DNA from: Artocarpus heterophyllus
Lineage: Eukaryota; Streptophyta; Magnoliopsida; Rosales; Moraceae
Length of the DNA stretch: 64,000 nucleotides
Assembly: GCA_025403435.1 (NCBI GenBank)
Contig: CM046330.1
Span: forward strand, 19,738,239 to 19,802,238
Direction of reading: 5' to 3'
A program made the position numbers and the translations under genes. The notes below the pieces were generated by a model, which was not told where the DNA came from, made no database searches, and worked only from the letters and a program-made list of their open reading frames with translations. This document shows positions 1 through 10,705 of this stretch, piece by piece (position 1 is the first letter of the stretch; each line of letters begins with the position of its first letter).

Positions 1-2069
1 TAAAGAGTTCATCTACATTAAACAATTTAGAACATTAAACGAATGAATATTAAAATAATAAAGCCGCGAGTATGGGTTCCACAACCCACAACTTGTGCAC
101 ACACATGGTACTGACAATATCATAAATACAATCACAGTCCGGATACAAATAAAGTTAAAAATCTTACATGCCTTAATTAAATGATACAAAATATAAATTA
201 ATCCTCCTATTGCTCCTGAGTTCGGTCTAAAGAATCCTCTCCAAACCTAAATAGGAAACCACCTAGAGGGGGAAATTTAAAACAAATAAAACATGAGCGA
301 AAGGCTCAGTAGGACTAAGTTTTATAAAAATAACTTAATTTAAATAAACATGACATTATTCATGAGTCATTTAAAAGGAACCTTAAATAAATAAATAAAC
401 AAATGAATAATTTGAGCAAAGCCGTCCTTACCCAGAACAGCTTACTTGGACAACCAAAAATATCATTTTCTTCTTCCTAGGCAAACCATAATATCACCAC
501 CGTAGTGGCCCAGCTGGGTTTCGGGACCTGCCCTCAAGGTCGATCGCTACACGACCCGATCTCTGATATGGCATCATGCCTATATTTTTAATACCATTAT
601 CATTCAAACCCAATTACCGAGTGTTGTCATTTACATTCATTATGAAGTTCATTTCAGTTCATGGTATATTAAAATATAACCGATAAATACATTTTTCAAA
701 CAACCGTTGAAAACACTTTAATAGAAATCCTCTTCAAAGCCAAATCATTTCAAAACCAGACTATCAAAGAAATAGGGTAGAAGTCCTACCTCAATACTCG
801 TGCCCCACACCGTAGTCCCGGTCAGCTACACGTTAGCTCCGCGGAACCACGAATGATCCTAGATACAAACTAAGTCGATCAATATCTAGTTCGAGACATT
901 CTATGTTACTAAATCATTTCATGATGTCCTAGTGTGCCATTTGTACCTTTAAAATCATCCTATAAGGTTGGAGTTTAAATCAGGGTTCAAAACAGTGAAA
1001 ACGGGTGAAAAATCACAAAATTTCCATGCCTCGGTCGCCCTGCCAGACTCCTTGCTTCGGCCTGCCGAACTGCACAGTTTGGCCTGCCGGAAACAAAGTT
1101 CGGTCGGCCGAACAATTTCCAGGTTCGGCCTGCCGGACTGAAGAACACCGGCCTGCCGATCCCTATTCCGGCCTGCCGAACAAGCACTTCGGCCTGTCGA
1201 ACTGGGAAAACCCAGAAATCCCAGCCACGGGTTTCTCGATCCCCAAAATTCAAATCTTGATTCTAACATGTTTTTCTCAAATCCCAGGCATAGAAAACAA
1301 TAATAGTTGATAGAAAAACATACTAGAACATGTTTGGACTCATTTAAACAAGATTTAAACTCAAAAATCTCAAAAATCTGAAAATGTAAAAATAGGGAGA
1401 AAAATAAAAAATCTTGGATTCAATCCGTTTTTCTTCAATCTAAGCTTAGATTCTAGTTGTTCTAAGTTCATTTAACTCAAATCCAAGGTTTTCTAAGCTT
1501 AAACAAACCCAGATCTCAAAAATGCACAAAATTGAAAATTTTGGAAAAAGTTTAGAAATTTCAAAACTAACCTCGAATCGAAGCTTCAATCCGCGTTCTC
1601 GGTTGCTAAATCACGTGCTCGAGCTTCCTCCTTGCTAACCCGAAGCTTGGATTCGAATTTCTTTTCAAAAATTTTGAGAGAGAATTGAGAGAAAATGAGA
1701 GAAGCCGAGAGAGAGAGTGAGAGAGCTCACGGGTGGGAGAGAGGAGAGAGAGATCAGAGAAAGTGAGGAGAGAGGAGGAAGAGAGAGAATAAATAGAGAG
1801 AAACGGTGGGCGGTTTTACTGTACGAAAACCATGTGCCGCCCACGGTTTTGTAAAACGGAGTATTTTTAACATTTTACAAATTGTTATGTTTTAAAACTC
1901 AAAACATCATTTTAAAACAATAAGAAATCATTTGAATTCATCAGATTAACAAAACAACCAAAAATCCAAAATCCAGCCAAATAATCTAATTAATGTTAAA
2001 ACATTAATTATGGCACACTAATTCATCATTTAGATTACATTAACATTAAATAAATTTCGGGGCGTTACA
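1..2069 (-). repeat. 3' LTR of gypsy element G1 (edge-truncated)
   Basis: This is the left LTR of the minus-strand G1 element and matches 8934-10975 almost base for base; about 130 bp of it lie beyond the window edge. It ends in TTACA at 2069, the reverse complement of the usual TGTAA LTR start, directly beside a polypurine tract. It contains a motif array at 1033-1202, a GA-rich tract near 1675-1800 that reads CT-rich in the element sense, and a TATA-like stretch near 1788. It carries one more 22-bp array unit than its partner LTR. Confidence 0.93.
1033..1202 (-). repeat. Array of GGCCTGCCG motifs in the G1 3' LTR
   Basis: About eight copies of a 15-bp motif close to TTCGGCCTGCCGAAC. The clear units begin near 1056, 1078, 1099, 1124, 1146, 1166 and 1188, a spacing of 20-25 bp. 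Spacers of roughly 7 bp are not conserved. The array is GC-rich against an AT-rich LTR and each core is nearly palindromic. Function unknown; see findings. Confidence 0.85.
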
Positions 2070-2086
2070 ACTCTCCACCCCTAAAA
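2070..2086 (-). other. Polypurine tract of G1
   Basis: Read on the minus strand, the bases beside the 3' LTR are a purine run (TTTTAGGGGTGGAGAGT). This is the expected primer for plus-strand DNA synthesis in LTR elements. Its place right beside the LTR end confirms the element's orientation. Confidence 0.8.
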
Positions 2087-2126
2087 GAAATTTTGCCCTT
2101 GAAATTTACAACTCATTTCAAAAACA

Positions 2127-2701
2127 TAACAAATGCGGATACAATTCCCGCATACTCGACTCTAACTCCCAAGTGGCTTCATCAACCCCATGATGCTGCC
2201 ACATGACTTTTACCAGCGGTATCTCACGACGACGTAAGCTAATCACTTTCCGGTCGATAATCTAAATCGGCACTTCTTTGTACGTCGTATCTTCCTGAAC
2301 CTGCACATCGCGGAATGAAACTACCTTACCTTGCTCAGGTGGACACTTCCTAAGCATCGACACATGAAACACATCGTGCACATGAGAAAGTTCAGGCGGA
2401 AGATCAAGCCGATAAGCGACCACACCAACACGCTGAGTGATCTCGAATGGCCCAATATACCTCGGCGCGAGCTTTCCACTCACTCCGAACCACACAGTTC
2501 CCTTACGAGGCGATACCCTCAAGAAAAAAAAATCTCCAACTGCTAACTCTAAGGGTCTACGTCTCCTATCCGCGTAGCTCTTCTACCGACTCTGAGCTGC
2601 CCTCAACCGATCTCGAATCACCATGACTTTCTCGTTGCTATCACGGATCTCATCTGGCCCAAGAAAATCCTATCTTCCGGCTCGGCCCAACACACAGGTG
2701 A
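2127..2701 (-). pseudogene. G1 integrase C-terminus and chromodomain-like tail
   Basis: This continues the integrase frame downstream of the core, with several stops. The longest open piece is 2262-2522. It carries the GPF/Y module ([20 protein letters not shown]), then, past a stop near 2262, a tail reading IIDRKVISLRRREIPLVKV and later ATWELESSM. That tail resembles the chromodomain-like end of plant chromoviruses of the Tekay/Del type, which is thought to guide integration to heterochromatin. At least one further stop lies between the core (ending at 2702) and the GPF/Y module. The clade name is inferred from motifs and the 2-kb LTRs, not from a tree. Confidence 0.8.
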
Positions 2702-3454
2702 TCAACACGGTCGCCCATACAACGCCTCAAACGGTGCCATGCCAATGCTCGCCTGATAACTATTGTTGTACGCGAACTCCGCCAGATGCAAACATTGCTT
2801 CCAGTTCCCACTGAAGTCCAACGCACAAGCACGCAACATATCCTTGAGAACCTGAATAACCCGCTCAGACTGCCCATCAGTCTGAGGATGAAACGCCGTA
2901 CTGAAGTTTAAATTCGTACCTAAAGCCTCCTGAAAACTCCTCCAGTACTTAGCATTAGACCTGATGTCTCGATCAGAGGTGATGGACAAGGGAACTCCAT
3001 GCAACCTCACAATATTCTGTATATACAACTCCCCGAGAACCTTCCTCGAACACGTCGACCTAAACGGAATGAAATGCATCGATTTCTTCAACCTATCGAC
3101 CACAACCCAAACTGCATCGTGCCGCTGCACCGTCCTCGGCAAACCTGTGAGGAAATCCATCGTCACATGCTCCCATTTCCACCCTGGAATAGGAAGCGGC
3201 TGAAGCTGACCTGCAGGCTTCTGATGCTCGGCTTTCACCTGAAGACACGTCGAACACTTGGCCACGTACTCTCGAATGTCTTTCTTCATGCCTCTCCACC
3301 AATACTGTCTCTTCAAATCGCGATACATCTTTGTGCTTCCTGGATGAATAACGAACTGAGACCTATGAGCTTCATCTAGAACGGCTTTCGTCACCTCGGC
3401 GATAGCTGGAACGGCAAGACGTTCCTGGAAGTACAACGATCCATCTACATGCAC
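2702..3454 (-). CDS. G1 integrase core (gypsy pol, 250-aa open segment)
   Basis: Open segment covering the zinc-binding and catalytic parts of a Ty3/gypsy integrase, which inserts the element cDNA into nuclear DNA. The HHCC finger is visible as H30, H37, C67 and C70. The catalytic triad is D100 (TMDFLTGLP), D161 (TSDRD) and E197 (in HPQTDGQSERVIQVLKDMLR). The start shown is only the first ATG after an upstream stop; in the element it is an internal part of the Gag-Pol polyprotein. It is separated by short broken stretches from RNase H upstream and from the GPF/Y tail downstream. Catalytic residues look intact, but the element as a whole cannot make a continuous polyprotein. Confidence 0.93.
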   Translation of the reverse strand: MHVDGSLYFQERLAVPAIAEVTKAVLDEAHRSQFVIHPGSTKMYRDLKRQYWWRGMKKDIREYVAKCSTCLQVKAEHQKPAGQLQPLPIPGWKWEHVTMDFLTGLPRTVQRHDAVWVVVDRLKKSMHFIPFRSTCSRKVLGELYIQNIVRLHGVPLSITSDRDIRSNAKYWRSFQEALGTNLNFSTAFHPQTDGQSERVIQVLKDMLRACALDFSGNWKQCLHLAEFAYNNSYQASIGMAPFEALYGRPC

Positions 3455-3517
3455 GCTCCATTCCTCGAACTGCTCCCCATTCTGAATCCGCGACCAAATC
3501 CCCTACAAATGCCGATC

Positions 3518-4726
3518 CTACCACTGACTTTGCTTCACCATCCGAACAAGAGCTGGAGTCGCTTCCACATGATACACCGAAACGCGATCACAGTCTTCAT
3601 GATACCGTAGCTGATACTCACTCACTGTCGCATCCCTGCTCCAGTCCTCAAAAACCAAACAAGCGAGAATCCCTGAAGACTTCCTGCTAAGCGCATCCGC
3701 GACCACATTAGCTTTCCCGGGATGATACTGCAACGCAAAATCATAATCCTCCATATACTCTACCCATCTACGCTGCCTCAAATAAAGATCCCTCTGAGTG
3801 AACAAATATTTCAAACTCTTGTGATCAGAGAAGACCTGAAACGATGCTCCATACAAGTAACACGTCCAAATCTTCAGCGCGTAAATCACCGCCGCAAGCT
3901 CTAAATCATGAGTAGGATAATTTCGCTCATGAGGTCGTAGCTGTCTCGATTCGTACGCAACTACACGTCCATGCTGCATCAACACGCATCCAAGTCCGCG
4001 CCCTGAAGCATCCGCATAAACCTCATACGGCTCGTTGCTGCTAGGAATAACTAACACTGGAGCTGAAGTCAACCGGTTCTTCAATTCCTGAAAAGCAAAC
4101 TCACAATCTTCGTTCCATTCAAACCTAACATTTTTCTTGATCAATCTCGTCAACGGAGCTACAATCTTCAAAAAATTCTTTACAAATTTCCTGTAATATC
4201 CAGCAAGACCTAAGAAGCTGCGAATCTCTGCTACATTCCTTGGTCGCTCCCACTCTAATATAGCTTCAATCTTGGACGGATCCATAGAAATACCATGCTC
4301 CAAGATAACATGACCCAGAAACTTGACCTCAGTCAACCAAAACTCACACTTTTCCCTCTTAGCATACAACTGGTGCTCCCGCAGAGTCTGAAGCACGATC
4401 CGAAGATGCTGCTCATGCTCCTCCCAAGTCTTGGAATACACAAGAATATCATCGATGAACACAATCACGAACTGATCCAGATACGGCCTAAATACCCTGT
4501 TCATCAAATCCATGAAAGCTGCCGAAGCATTCGTTAACCCAAACGACATAGCCAAGAACTCAAAGTGCCCATACCGAGTCCTAAAAGCTGTCTTGGGAAT
4601 ATCCTCTTCCTTAATCCTGAGCTGATGATAACCCGACCCCAAATCAATCTTTGAGAAGTACCGCGAACCTCCCAACTGATCAAACAACTCATTAATCCTA
4701 GGCAAGGGATACTTGTTCTTCACCAT
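3518..4726 (-). CDS. G1 reverse transcriptase and RNase H (402-aa open segment)
   Basis: Most of a gypsy reverse transcriptase plus RNase H. RT landmarks are [14 protein letters not shown] near residue 5, [14 protein letters not shown] at 25-38, and the catalytic FIDD box at 90-93 ([11 protein letters not shown]). The connection region contains [12 protein letters not shown]. The RNase H acidic residues are D239 (YADAS), E276 (DLELAAV), D301 (SDHKSLKYL) and D344 (ADALSRK). The enzymes copy element RNA to DNA and remove the RNA strand. A TAG at the upstream end (4739-4741) separates it from the RT start, and a stop at 3518 ends it before integrase. The key residues I checked are present. Confidence 0.95.
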   Translation of the reverse strand: MVKNKYPLPRINELFDQLGGSRYFSKIDLGSGYHQLRIKEEDIPKTAFRTRYGHFEFLAMSFGLTNASAAFMDLMNRVFRPYLDQFVIVFIDDILVYSKTWEEHEQHLRIVLQTLREHQLYAKREKCEFWLTEVKFLGHVILEHGISMDPSKIEAILEWERPRNVAEIRSFLGLAGYYRKFVKNFLKIVAPLTRLIKKNVRFEWNEDCEFAFQELKNRLTSAPVLVIPSSNEPYEVYADASGRGLGCVLMQHGRVVAYESRQLRPHERNYPTHDLELAAVIYALKIWTCYLYGASFQVFSDHKSLKYLFTQRDLYLRQRRWVEYMEDYDFALQYHPGKANVVADALSRKSSGILACLVFEDWSRDATVSEYQLRYHEDCDRVSVYHVEATPALVRMVKQSQW

Positions 4727-4738
4727 GACACGATTTAG

Positions 4739-5563
4739 CTACCGATAATCCACACACAACCTGAGAGTCCCATCGTGCTTCTTAGCAAACAAAATCGGTG
4801 CTCCCCACGGAGATGTGCTATTCTGAATATACCCTTTATCAGCAAGCTCTTGAAGTTCCTTCCTCAATTCCTTCATTTCTGTCGGCGCCATCCGATAAGG
4901 TGCCATAGAAATCGGTGATGTCCCTGGAAACAACTCGATACCAAACTCAATCTCCCGATGCGGTGGTAACCCTGGCAACTCGTCGGGGAAGACATCCTCG
5001 AACTCATCAACCATCGAAATCGCTACACTGCCACTCGAAACATAGGGCTCGCAATCTAGATTGGCAAGAAAAGCACAACAACCTAGATTCCTTCGCCCTC
5101 CTAGACACGACTTCATGAGACGCTCACTCATTAACCAATCACCACCACCCTGGTAAGTGATCACCGTCCCCCTATCAGACACTAAGGTTACTTTCCTAAG
5201 TTGGCAGTCCACGACTGCACTATACCTGGACAACCAGTCCATCCCTAGAATTACATCATAGGAGCTCATGGGGAGTATAATCAAATCACTTTTCAAAATC
5301 TCATCCCCAATCTTTATTTTACAAGATTTACACATACAATTTACACACACCCGTCCCAAGGGAGAAGTTATGACTAGGGGTTCATTAAACTCTTCTACCT
5401 TTAATCCCAATGCATGTACAAAAGAACTCGAAATGAGAGAATGAGAGGCACCGGTATCGAATAAAACACGAGCTAAAGATCTAGAAACCAAGACCATACC
5501 ATCGACAACCGCGTTACCAGTCTGAGAATCTGACCCTCCAGATGCCATTGCATGAACCTGCAC
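4739..5563 (-). CDS. G1 aspartic protease and RT N-terminus (274-aa open segment)
   Basis: Contains the retrotransposon aspartic protease, which would cleave Gag-Pol in the virus-like particle; the active site is DTGAS at residues 36-40, followed by HSLISSSF. Downstream is the linker ([21 protein letters not shown]) and then the RT fingers ([20 protein letters not shown], then LRLCVDYR). It ends at a TAG that replaces one residue just before [14 protein letters not shown], so a single base change probably broke the frame. The ATG at 5563 is not the natural start, because this is internal to Gag-Pol. Confidence 0.93.
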   Translation of the reverse strand: MQVHAMASGGSDSQTGNAVVDGMVLVSRSLARVLFDTGASHSLISSSFVHALGLKVEEFNEPLVITSPLGRVCVNCMCKSCKIKIGDEILKSDLIILPMSSYDVILGMDWLSRYSAVVDCQLRKVTLVSDRGTVITYQGGGDWLMSERLMKSCLGGRRNLGCCAFLANLDCEPYVSSGSVAISMVDEFEDVFPDELPGLPPHREIEFGIELFPGTSPISMAPYRMAPTEMKELRKELQELADKGYIQNSTSPWGAPILFAKKHDGTLRLCVDYR

Positions 5564-6043
5564 TGGCGCCTTTCCTTTCCCTCTACCGACATTGCTGGGT
5601 TCTGGATTACTCGGCCGATGCTGCTGAGATGGAGACGACTACACACTACCCGTACTCGGTGCTCGATACTGAGGAACACTGCGCTGAAAATGCTATGGCT
5701 ACTGCCCCCATGCCGGATATGAGAATTACTGAGGAGAGAACTGGGGATACTGCAACTGCGGGTACTGCAGAGGCGGAGGTAGGGTCTGAGGCTGAGACTG
5801 AGACTGACGACTGGCATCCTCCCCGGTCTGAGATCCAAGACGAGCGCTCCTAATCGGGCAATTCCTCTTGATGTGTCCAGACTGCTGATAGAAATGACAA
5901 TGGAAGCTGTAGGGATTGCTGCGCCCGCTGCCAGATGAACTGCTGCTACCACTGGTCGCACCGCCTTGCTTGCCTTTCCCCGGAGCTGGACGACTACTGG
6001 TGCTCTTCCTGCCACTCCTCTACGGTCCTCCTGAAGCCTTGGC
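5564..6043 (-). pseudogene. G1 gag C-terminus with degenerate zinc knuckle
   Basis: The frame linking Gag to protease is rich in S, G, P and Q and holds several stops. It contains a nucleocapsid zinc knuckle near 5860-5905 reading CHFYQQSGHIKRNC. The family pattern is C-x2-C-x4-H-x4-C, so the second Cys has become Tyr. Stops flank both ends. A longer open frame overlaps here (5473-6369), but it has no retrotransposon similarity and is an out-of-frame shadow. Confidence 0.75.
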
Positions 6044-6418
6044 TCAGTCCTCACAATACTGCACATAATCATTCTCCACGGAGATCGCCGACGACATAAG
6101 CTCTCCGAAACTCCTAAGCCGTAGAGCAACCAACTGCCGCCGAATAGGAGCCTTGAGCCCTTCCTGAAACTTAATACATTTCTCACGCTCCGATGCCACC
6201 GCTGATGGAGCAAACCTAACCAACTCATTAAACTTTGCCTCATACTCCCAAACTGACAGATCACCCAGCTGCAACCTGTAGAACTCAGCTGCCTTCTGAT
6301 CTCTATACCCCTGCTGAAAATACCGATCATAGAACAGCTCCTCGAACCTGTCCCAACTGATATCACCACCGCGCTCTAGACGCTTAGCCTGTTTCCACCA
6401 AGTGTTAGCGCCACCCTC
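6044..6418 (-). pseudogene. G1 gag, second part (split by solo LTR)
   Basis: Capsid part of gypsy Gag. Landmarks are GGANTWWKQAKRL, WDRFEELFYDRYFQQGYRDQ, LSVWEYEAKFNELVRFAP and KCIKFQEGLKAPIRRQL, all typical of the plant retrotransposon gag domain. It is continuous with the piece at 8403-8698 once the intervening solo LTR and its duplicated CCCTC are ignored. The frame ends at a stop at 6044, after YVQYCED. Any reading beyond 6418 enters the LTR and is not Gag. Confidence 0.92.
6414..6418. repeat. Target-site duplication CCCTC (left)
   Basis: CCCTC here is repeated at 8403-8407, directly flanking the solo LTR 6419-8402. A perfect 5-bp duplication is the expected footprint of copia integration and fixes the insertion borders. 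Confidence 0.92.
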
Positions 6419-8402
6419 TGTTGGAAACAAAGTGCGCAGCGGAATTTTAAAATTTTTCATCAGAGTATTTTCCAAAACACAAGTTTGACATGTTATATGT
6501 ATAAATTAAACAGATCTTACTAACCTCAGTGTGCCGAAGAACCTCCGTGACCTGTGTAGAGAAGTAACGTTCCAGAAGAGCCTCAACCAATTGGTCTTCT
6601 TTGCTATTCTCTATCCACAACCGGAGTGAGTGTGGGCTCACACGTACAGCTCTTCCACCGGTGACTCTCCTTCCAACCAACAGAGAGAACCCAAAGCTAG
6701 TGTTCGTGATTTGTGAACAAAAGCTCTCATGGAGTTTTCACATGCTCACTAGAAGAGTATCACTCTTAATCTCTCAAATTGATCTGAGTAAATCATTAGA
6801 CTCACTCCCTTTTTATACCTATTGGTCCTAGGGTCAGTCCATATCAGATTTGGTCTCAAAAAATCGAAACAGAATCAAGTTCGGATCATTATTTGATAAG
6901 ATACGCGTGAAAAATGCGTAATCTTATGTGCGCTGATAGGCAGGCCGAACTGGCCAGTTCGGCAGGCCGAACTGCCGAGAAAAAATCTCCTTTTATTTTC
7001 CACCCGAGATTCTAAAGGATAAAGTCTCAGTTTTGATTCAAATAGCCCAATAGAAAAGATATCTGATCAAAACAAACTTTATCAAGATAATCTCTAAGAA
7101 AATAAATCAATTGACAATAATTCTACAAGTTTATCTTGTTCTAATTGTCCAAAACTAAAACAACCGATAAACAGACAAGAATTACCCGAACGCAATAATT
7201 CAACAAGTTCATCTTGAACTAATTTTCTTACATAATTAATTCAACCGATAAACAGACATGAATTATTTGATTCTTACAAATTTTAAACCAATCTGATAAA
7301 TCTGACATAAGTCACCAATTATTGGAAAAGCACGCCGTGTTGTTACAGGATTTTGTGAGCTAGCAAAGGGGACCAAAATGGACCTATAAAGTTCAAGTTC
7401 ATGATAATTATGAAACCCAATATCCCAGATATACATTTCACAATTATCAACTCCAACGCTACTCCACTAAAAGCTTGGAGCTGCACTCTCAAACTTTATA
7501 GAATTACGAAGCTCGTGTAGCTAAATCTCCATGACATATCATAGTGTATCGCATCCCCATATGATCATCCATAATCGGCTGAAGGACAAGTTCTGTCTTA
7601 CCTTCCCGATTATTTTTATCTTACGTTCCATTGTCTCACCATTAGAAAACTTACCATCTAAAGATAGTATACCATTCGGTTACACCTATGTATCCAAATG
7701 GTTAAGCGCTCCAGTTTTCTAATTACAGGACAACGCATATAAGAGGATATCATTACTCCTAAAGAGGAGCTATGGATTCCATATCTATGAATAACAAGTC
7801 TACGCTATCAAGAGTCATGCCTCCAACGTACCGGCATGCATGCCACTATAGAGATGTGGGAGTCACCCATTGGTATATCAAAAGACACAAGTCGAGACAA
7901 CGGGCCCATTATTCATCTCAGGATTAAGATACAATACAAATGATTGTCTAAAGTGAATCGATTTGCCAAGACAGAATTATTAATCCAAATCAATTCACTT
8001 TATGTCCCGATCCAACACATCGTCACCTATGACAACGCGCCAATGTTTCTATTCACGGACTCCAACTCCGATGGCCAAGACAAACCATCTCCCAAAAGGG
8101 ATATAGACAACATAACAATCTTTACATGAATAAAGCGCCCAACTTTATTCCCTCGATTGCGGATCATATATTTTAGACCATCACCTTAAGAATCGTGTCT
8201 ACCGCATAATCAGCCCATCATATGCCCAACTCTTAAGGTTTAGACTGATAGTCTCAGACTACTGTTTGCTTATCATACATTCAACGAATATGAATGTAAA
8301 GAGGACAATATTTGGTATATATAAATGAATAAATTCTTTATTGATAAAAATGTCTCCAAAAACGTATTACATTTTTACTCCTTAGAGCATACATGTCTAA
8401 CA
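6419..8402 (-). mobile_element. Copia solo LTR inserted in G1 gag
   Basis: A 1984-bp LTR beginning TGTTGGAAAC and ending GTCTAACA, closely matching the LTRs of C2 (18065-20098 and 25735-27767). No internal region is attached, so this is a solo LTR left by LTR-LTR recombination. It interrupts gag between LEGV and GGANTWW. Compared with C2 it has lost parts of the motif array near 6945; it keeps a perfect 20-bp palindrome at 6944-6963. The repeated small ORFs inside it also occur in every other copy and are not genes. Confidence 0.95.
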
Positions 8403-8698
8403 CCCTCGAGCTTATACGCAGCAAACTCCACACGATACTCCTCAGGCACACCAAGAGTATCCAAATGCTTCAAGATCGAATCTAGCCAATATTCTGCTAA
8501 CTGCGGATCCCCATTGCCATCAAAAGTTGGAACAGACGCCCGCTGGAATTCCTTAAAGTACACATGCCGACTACCAACATCAAAATCTCCCAGTCTAGCC
8601 CTGGCTGCCATCTGCCGGAAAGCCGCAAACATAGATCTCATCATGCTCTCATTATTCCCGAACTCGACGTCAGCTGTCAAACGACGTCTAGGTGCCAT
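8403..8698 (-). pseudogene. G1 gag, N-terminal part
   Basis: Begins MAPRRRLTAD at 8698, about 90 bp downstream of the primer site in the element sense, which supports this ATG as the true start. It contains FQRASVPTFDGNGDPQLAEY, WLDSILKHLDTLGVPEEYRV and EFAAYKLEG, the first part of the plant gypsy gag domain. It stops making sense at 8403, where the copia solo LTR begins, and resumes at 6418. The related but decayed gag at 40264-40464 has a similar start. Confidence 0.9.
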
Positions 8699-8786
8699 TC
8701 TCTCACTTCTGAAAACAAAATTTGGACTGTCAGAGGTATTTCATTGTCAAACCTATGTGTGCACAATTCTCAAGGTTCATAACCTT

Positions 8787-8800
8787 GAGCTCTGATACCA
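8787..8800 (-). other. Primer binding site of G1 (initiator-Met tRNA)
   Basis: On the minus strand this reads TGGTATCAGAGCTC, matching the 3' end complement of plant initiator-Met tRNA for 11-12 bases. It is 3 bp from the 5' LTR end, the normal place for the primer of first-strand DNA synthesis. Confidence 0.9.
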
Positions 8801-9964
8801 TTATGTCACGCCCCGGAGTACGGGAGGTGACGTGACGGATTATTTAAATTAATTAAGAGAGGATCTAATTAAAATCCAAGGTTTAAGGGGGTTAAATTAA
8901 TATATAAAATGTGGGGTTCATTAAAACACTTTATAAAGAGTTCATCTACATTAAACAATTTAGAACATTAAACGAATGAATATTAAAATAATAAAGCCGT
9001 GAGTATGGGTTCCACAACCCACAACTTGTGCACACACATGGTACTGACAATATCATAAATACAATCACAATCCGGATACCAATAAAGTTAAAAATCTTAC
9101 ATGCCTTAATTAAATGATACAAAATATAAATTAATCCTCCTATCGCTCCTGAGTTCGGTCTGAAGAATCCTCTCCAAACCTAAATGGGAAACCACCTAGA
9201 GGGGGAAATTTAAAACAAATAAAACGTGAGCGAAAGGCTCAGTAGGACTAAGTTTTATAAAAATAACTTAATTTAAAGAAACATGACATTATTCATGAGT
9301 CATTTAAAAGGAACCTTAAATAAATAAATAAATAAACAAATGAATAATTTGAGTAAAGCCGTCCTTACCCAGAACAGTTTACTTGAACAACCAAAAATAT
9401 CATTTTCTTCTTCCTAGGCAAACCATAATATCGTCACCGTAGTGGCCCAGCTGGGTTTCGGGACCTGCCCCAAGGTCGATCGCTACACGACCCGATCTCT
9501 GATATGGCATCATGCCTATATTTTTAATACCATTATCATTCAAACCCAATTACCGAGTGTTGTCATTTACATTCATTATGAAGTTCATTTCAGTTCACGG
9601 TATATTAAAATATAACCGATAAATACATTTTTCAAACAACCGTTGAAAACACTTTAATAGAAATCCTCTTCAAAGCCAAATCATTTCAAAACCAGGCTAC
9701 CAAAGAAATAGGGTAGAAGTCCTACCTCAATACTCGTGCCCCACACCGTAGTCTCGGTCCGCTACACGTTAGCTCCGCAGAACCACGAACGATCCTAGAT
9801 ACAAACTAAGTCGATCAATATCTAGTTCGAGACATTCCATGTTACTAAATCATTTCATGATGTCCTAGTGTGCCATTTGTACCTTTAAAATCATCCTATA
9901 AGGTTGGAGTTTAAATCAGGGTTCAAAACAGTGAAAACGGGTGAAAAATCACAAAATTTCCATG

Positions 9965-10117
9965 CCTCGGTCGCCTTGCCGGACTCCCTACTTCGGCCTG
10001 CCGAACTGCACAGTTCGGCCTGCCGGAAGCAAAGTTCGGTCGGCCGAACAATTTCCAGGTTCGGCCTGCCGGACTGAAGAACACCGGCCTGCCGATCCCT
10101 ATTTTGGCCTGCTGAAC
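9965..10117 (-). repeat. Array of GGCCTGCCG motifs in the G1 5' LTR
   Basis: Same array as at 1033-1202. Clear units start near 9992, 10014, 10035, 10060, 10082 and 10103. Compared with the other LTR of the same element, one unit of 22 bp is missing near 10100, so copy number has changed by exactly one period since insertion. Confidence 0.85.
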
Positions 10118-10574
10118 TAGGAAAACCCAGAAATCCCAGCCACGGGTTTCTCGATCCCCAAAATTCAAATCTTGATTCTAACCTGTTTTCTCAAATCCCA
10201 GGCATAGAAAAAAATCATAGTTGATAGAAAAACATACTAGAACATGTTTGGACTCATTTAAACAAGATTTAAACTCAAAAATATGAAAATATAAAAATAG
10301 GGAGAAAAATAAAAAATCTTGGATTCAATCCGTTTTTCTTCAATCTAAGCTTAGATTCTAGTTGTTCTAAGTTTATTTAACTCAAATCCAAGGTTTTCTA
10401 AGCGTAAACAAACCCAGATCTCAAAAATGCACAAAATTGAAAATTTTGGAAAAAGTTTAGAAATTTCAAAACTAACCTCGAATCGAAGCTTTAATCCGCA
10501 TTCTCGGTTGCTAAATCACGTCCCCGAGCTTCCTCCTTGCTAACTCGAAGCTTGGATTTGAATTTCTTTTCAAA

Positions 10575-10705
10575 AATTTTGAGAGAGAATTGAGAGAAAA
10601 TGAGAGAAGCCGAGAGAGAGAGAGTGAGAGAGCTCACGGGTGAGAGAGATGAGAGAGAGATCAGGGAAAGTGAGGAGAGAGGAGGAAGAGAGAGAATAAA
10701 TAGAG
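10575..10705 (-). promoter_or_regulatory. Probable G1 core promoter with CT-rich leader
   Basis: Read on the minus strand, a TATA-like CTATTTATTC (10693-10702) is followed by a long CT-rich stretch. CT-rich leaders are common just downstream of plant transcription starts. The same arrangement occurs in the 3' LTR near 1680-1800 and in the two LTRs of G2. Transcription start not determined. Confidence 0.5.

Noticed and set aside
5473..6369. 298-aa minus-strand ORF, one of the longer ones in the window
   Set aside because: It overlaps the gag-protease frame in another frame, has an S/R-rich composition and no retrotransposon motif. It is a shadow of the real frame.
6601..6831. Small ORF MLFSIHNRSECGL repeated at 18249 and 25919
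   Set aside because: It recurs only because the LTR recurs. It lies in LTR sequence near the TATA box, and the opposite strand is the transcribed one.
7531..7722. Small ORF MTYHSVSHPHMII repeated at 19227, 26896 and (inverted) 56945
   Set aside because: LTR-borne; frames diverge in older LTR copies (stops at 15800-16000 and 51800-51960), so there is no sign of coding selection.
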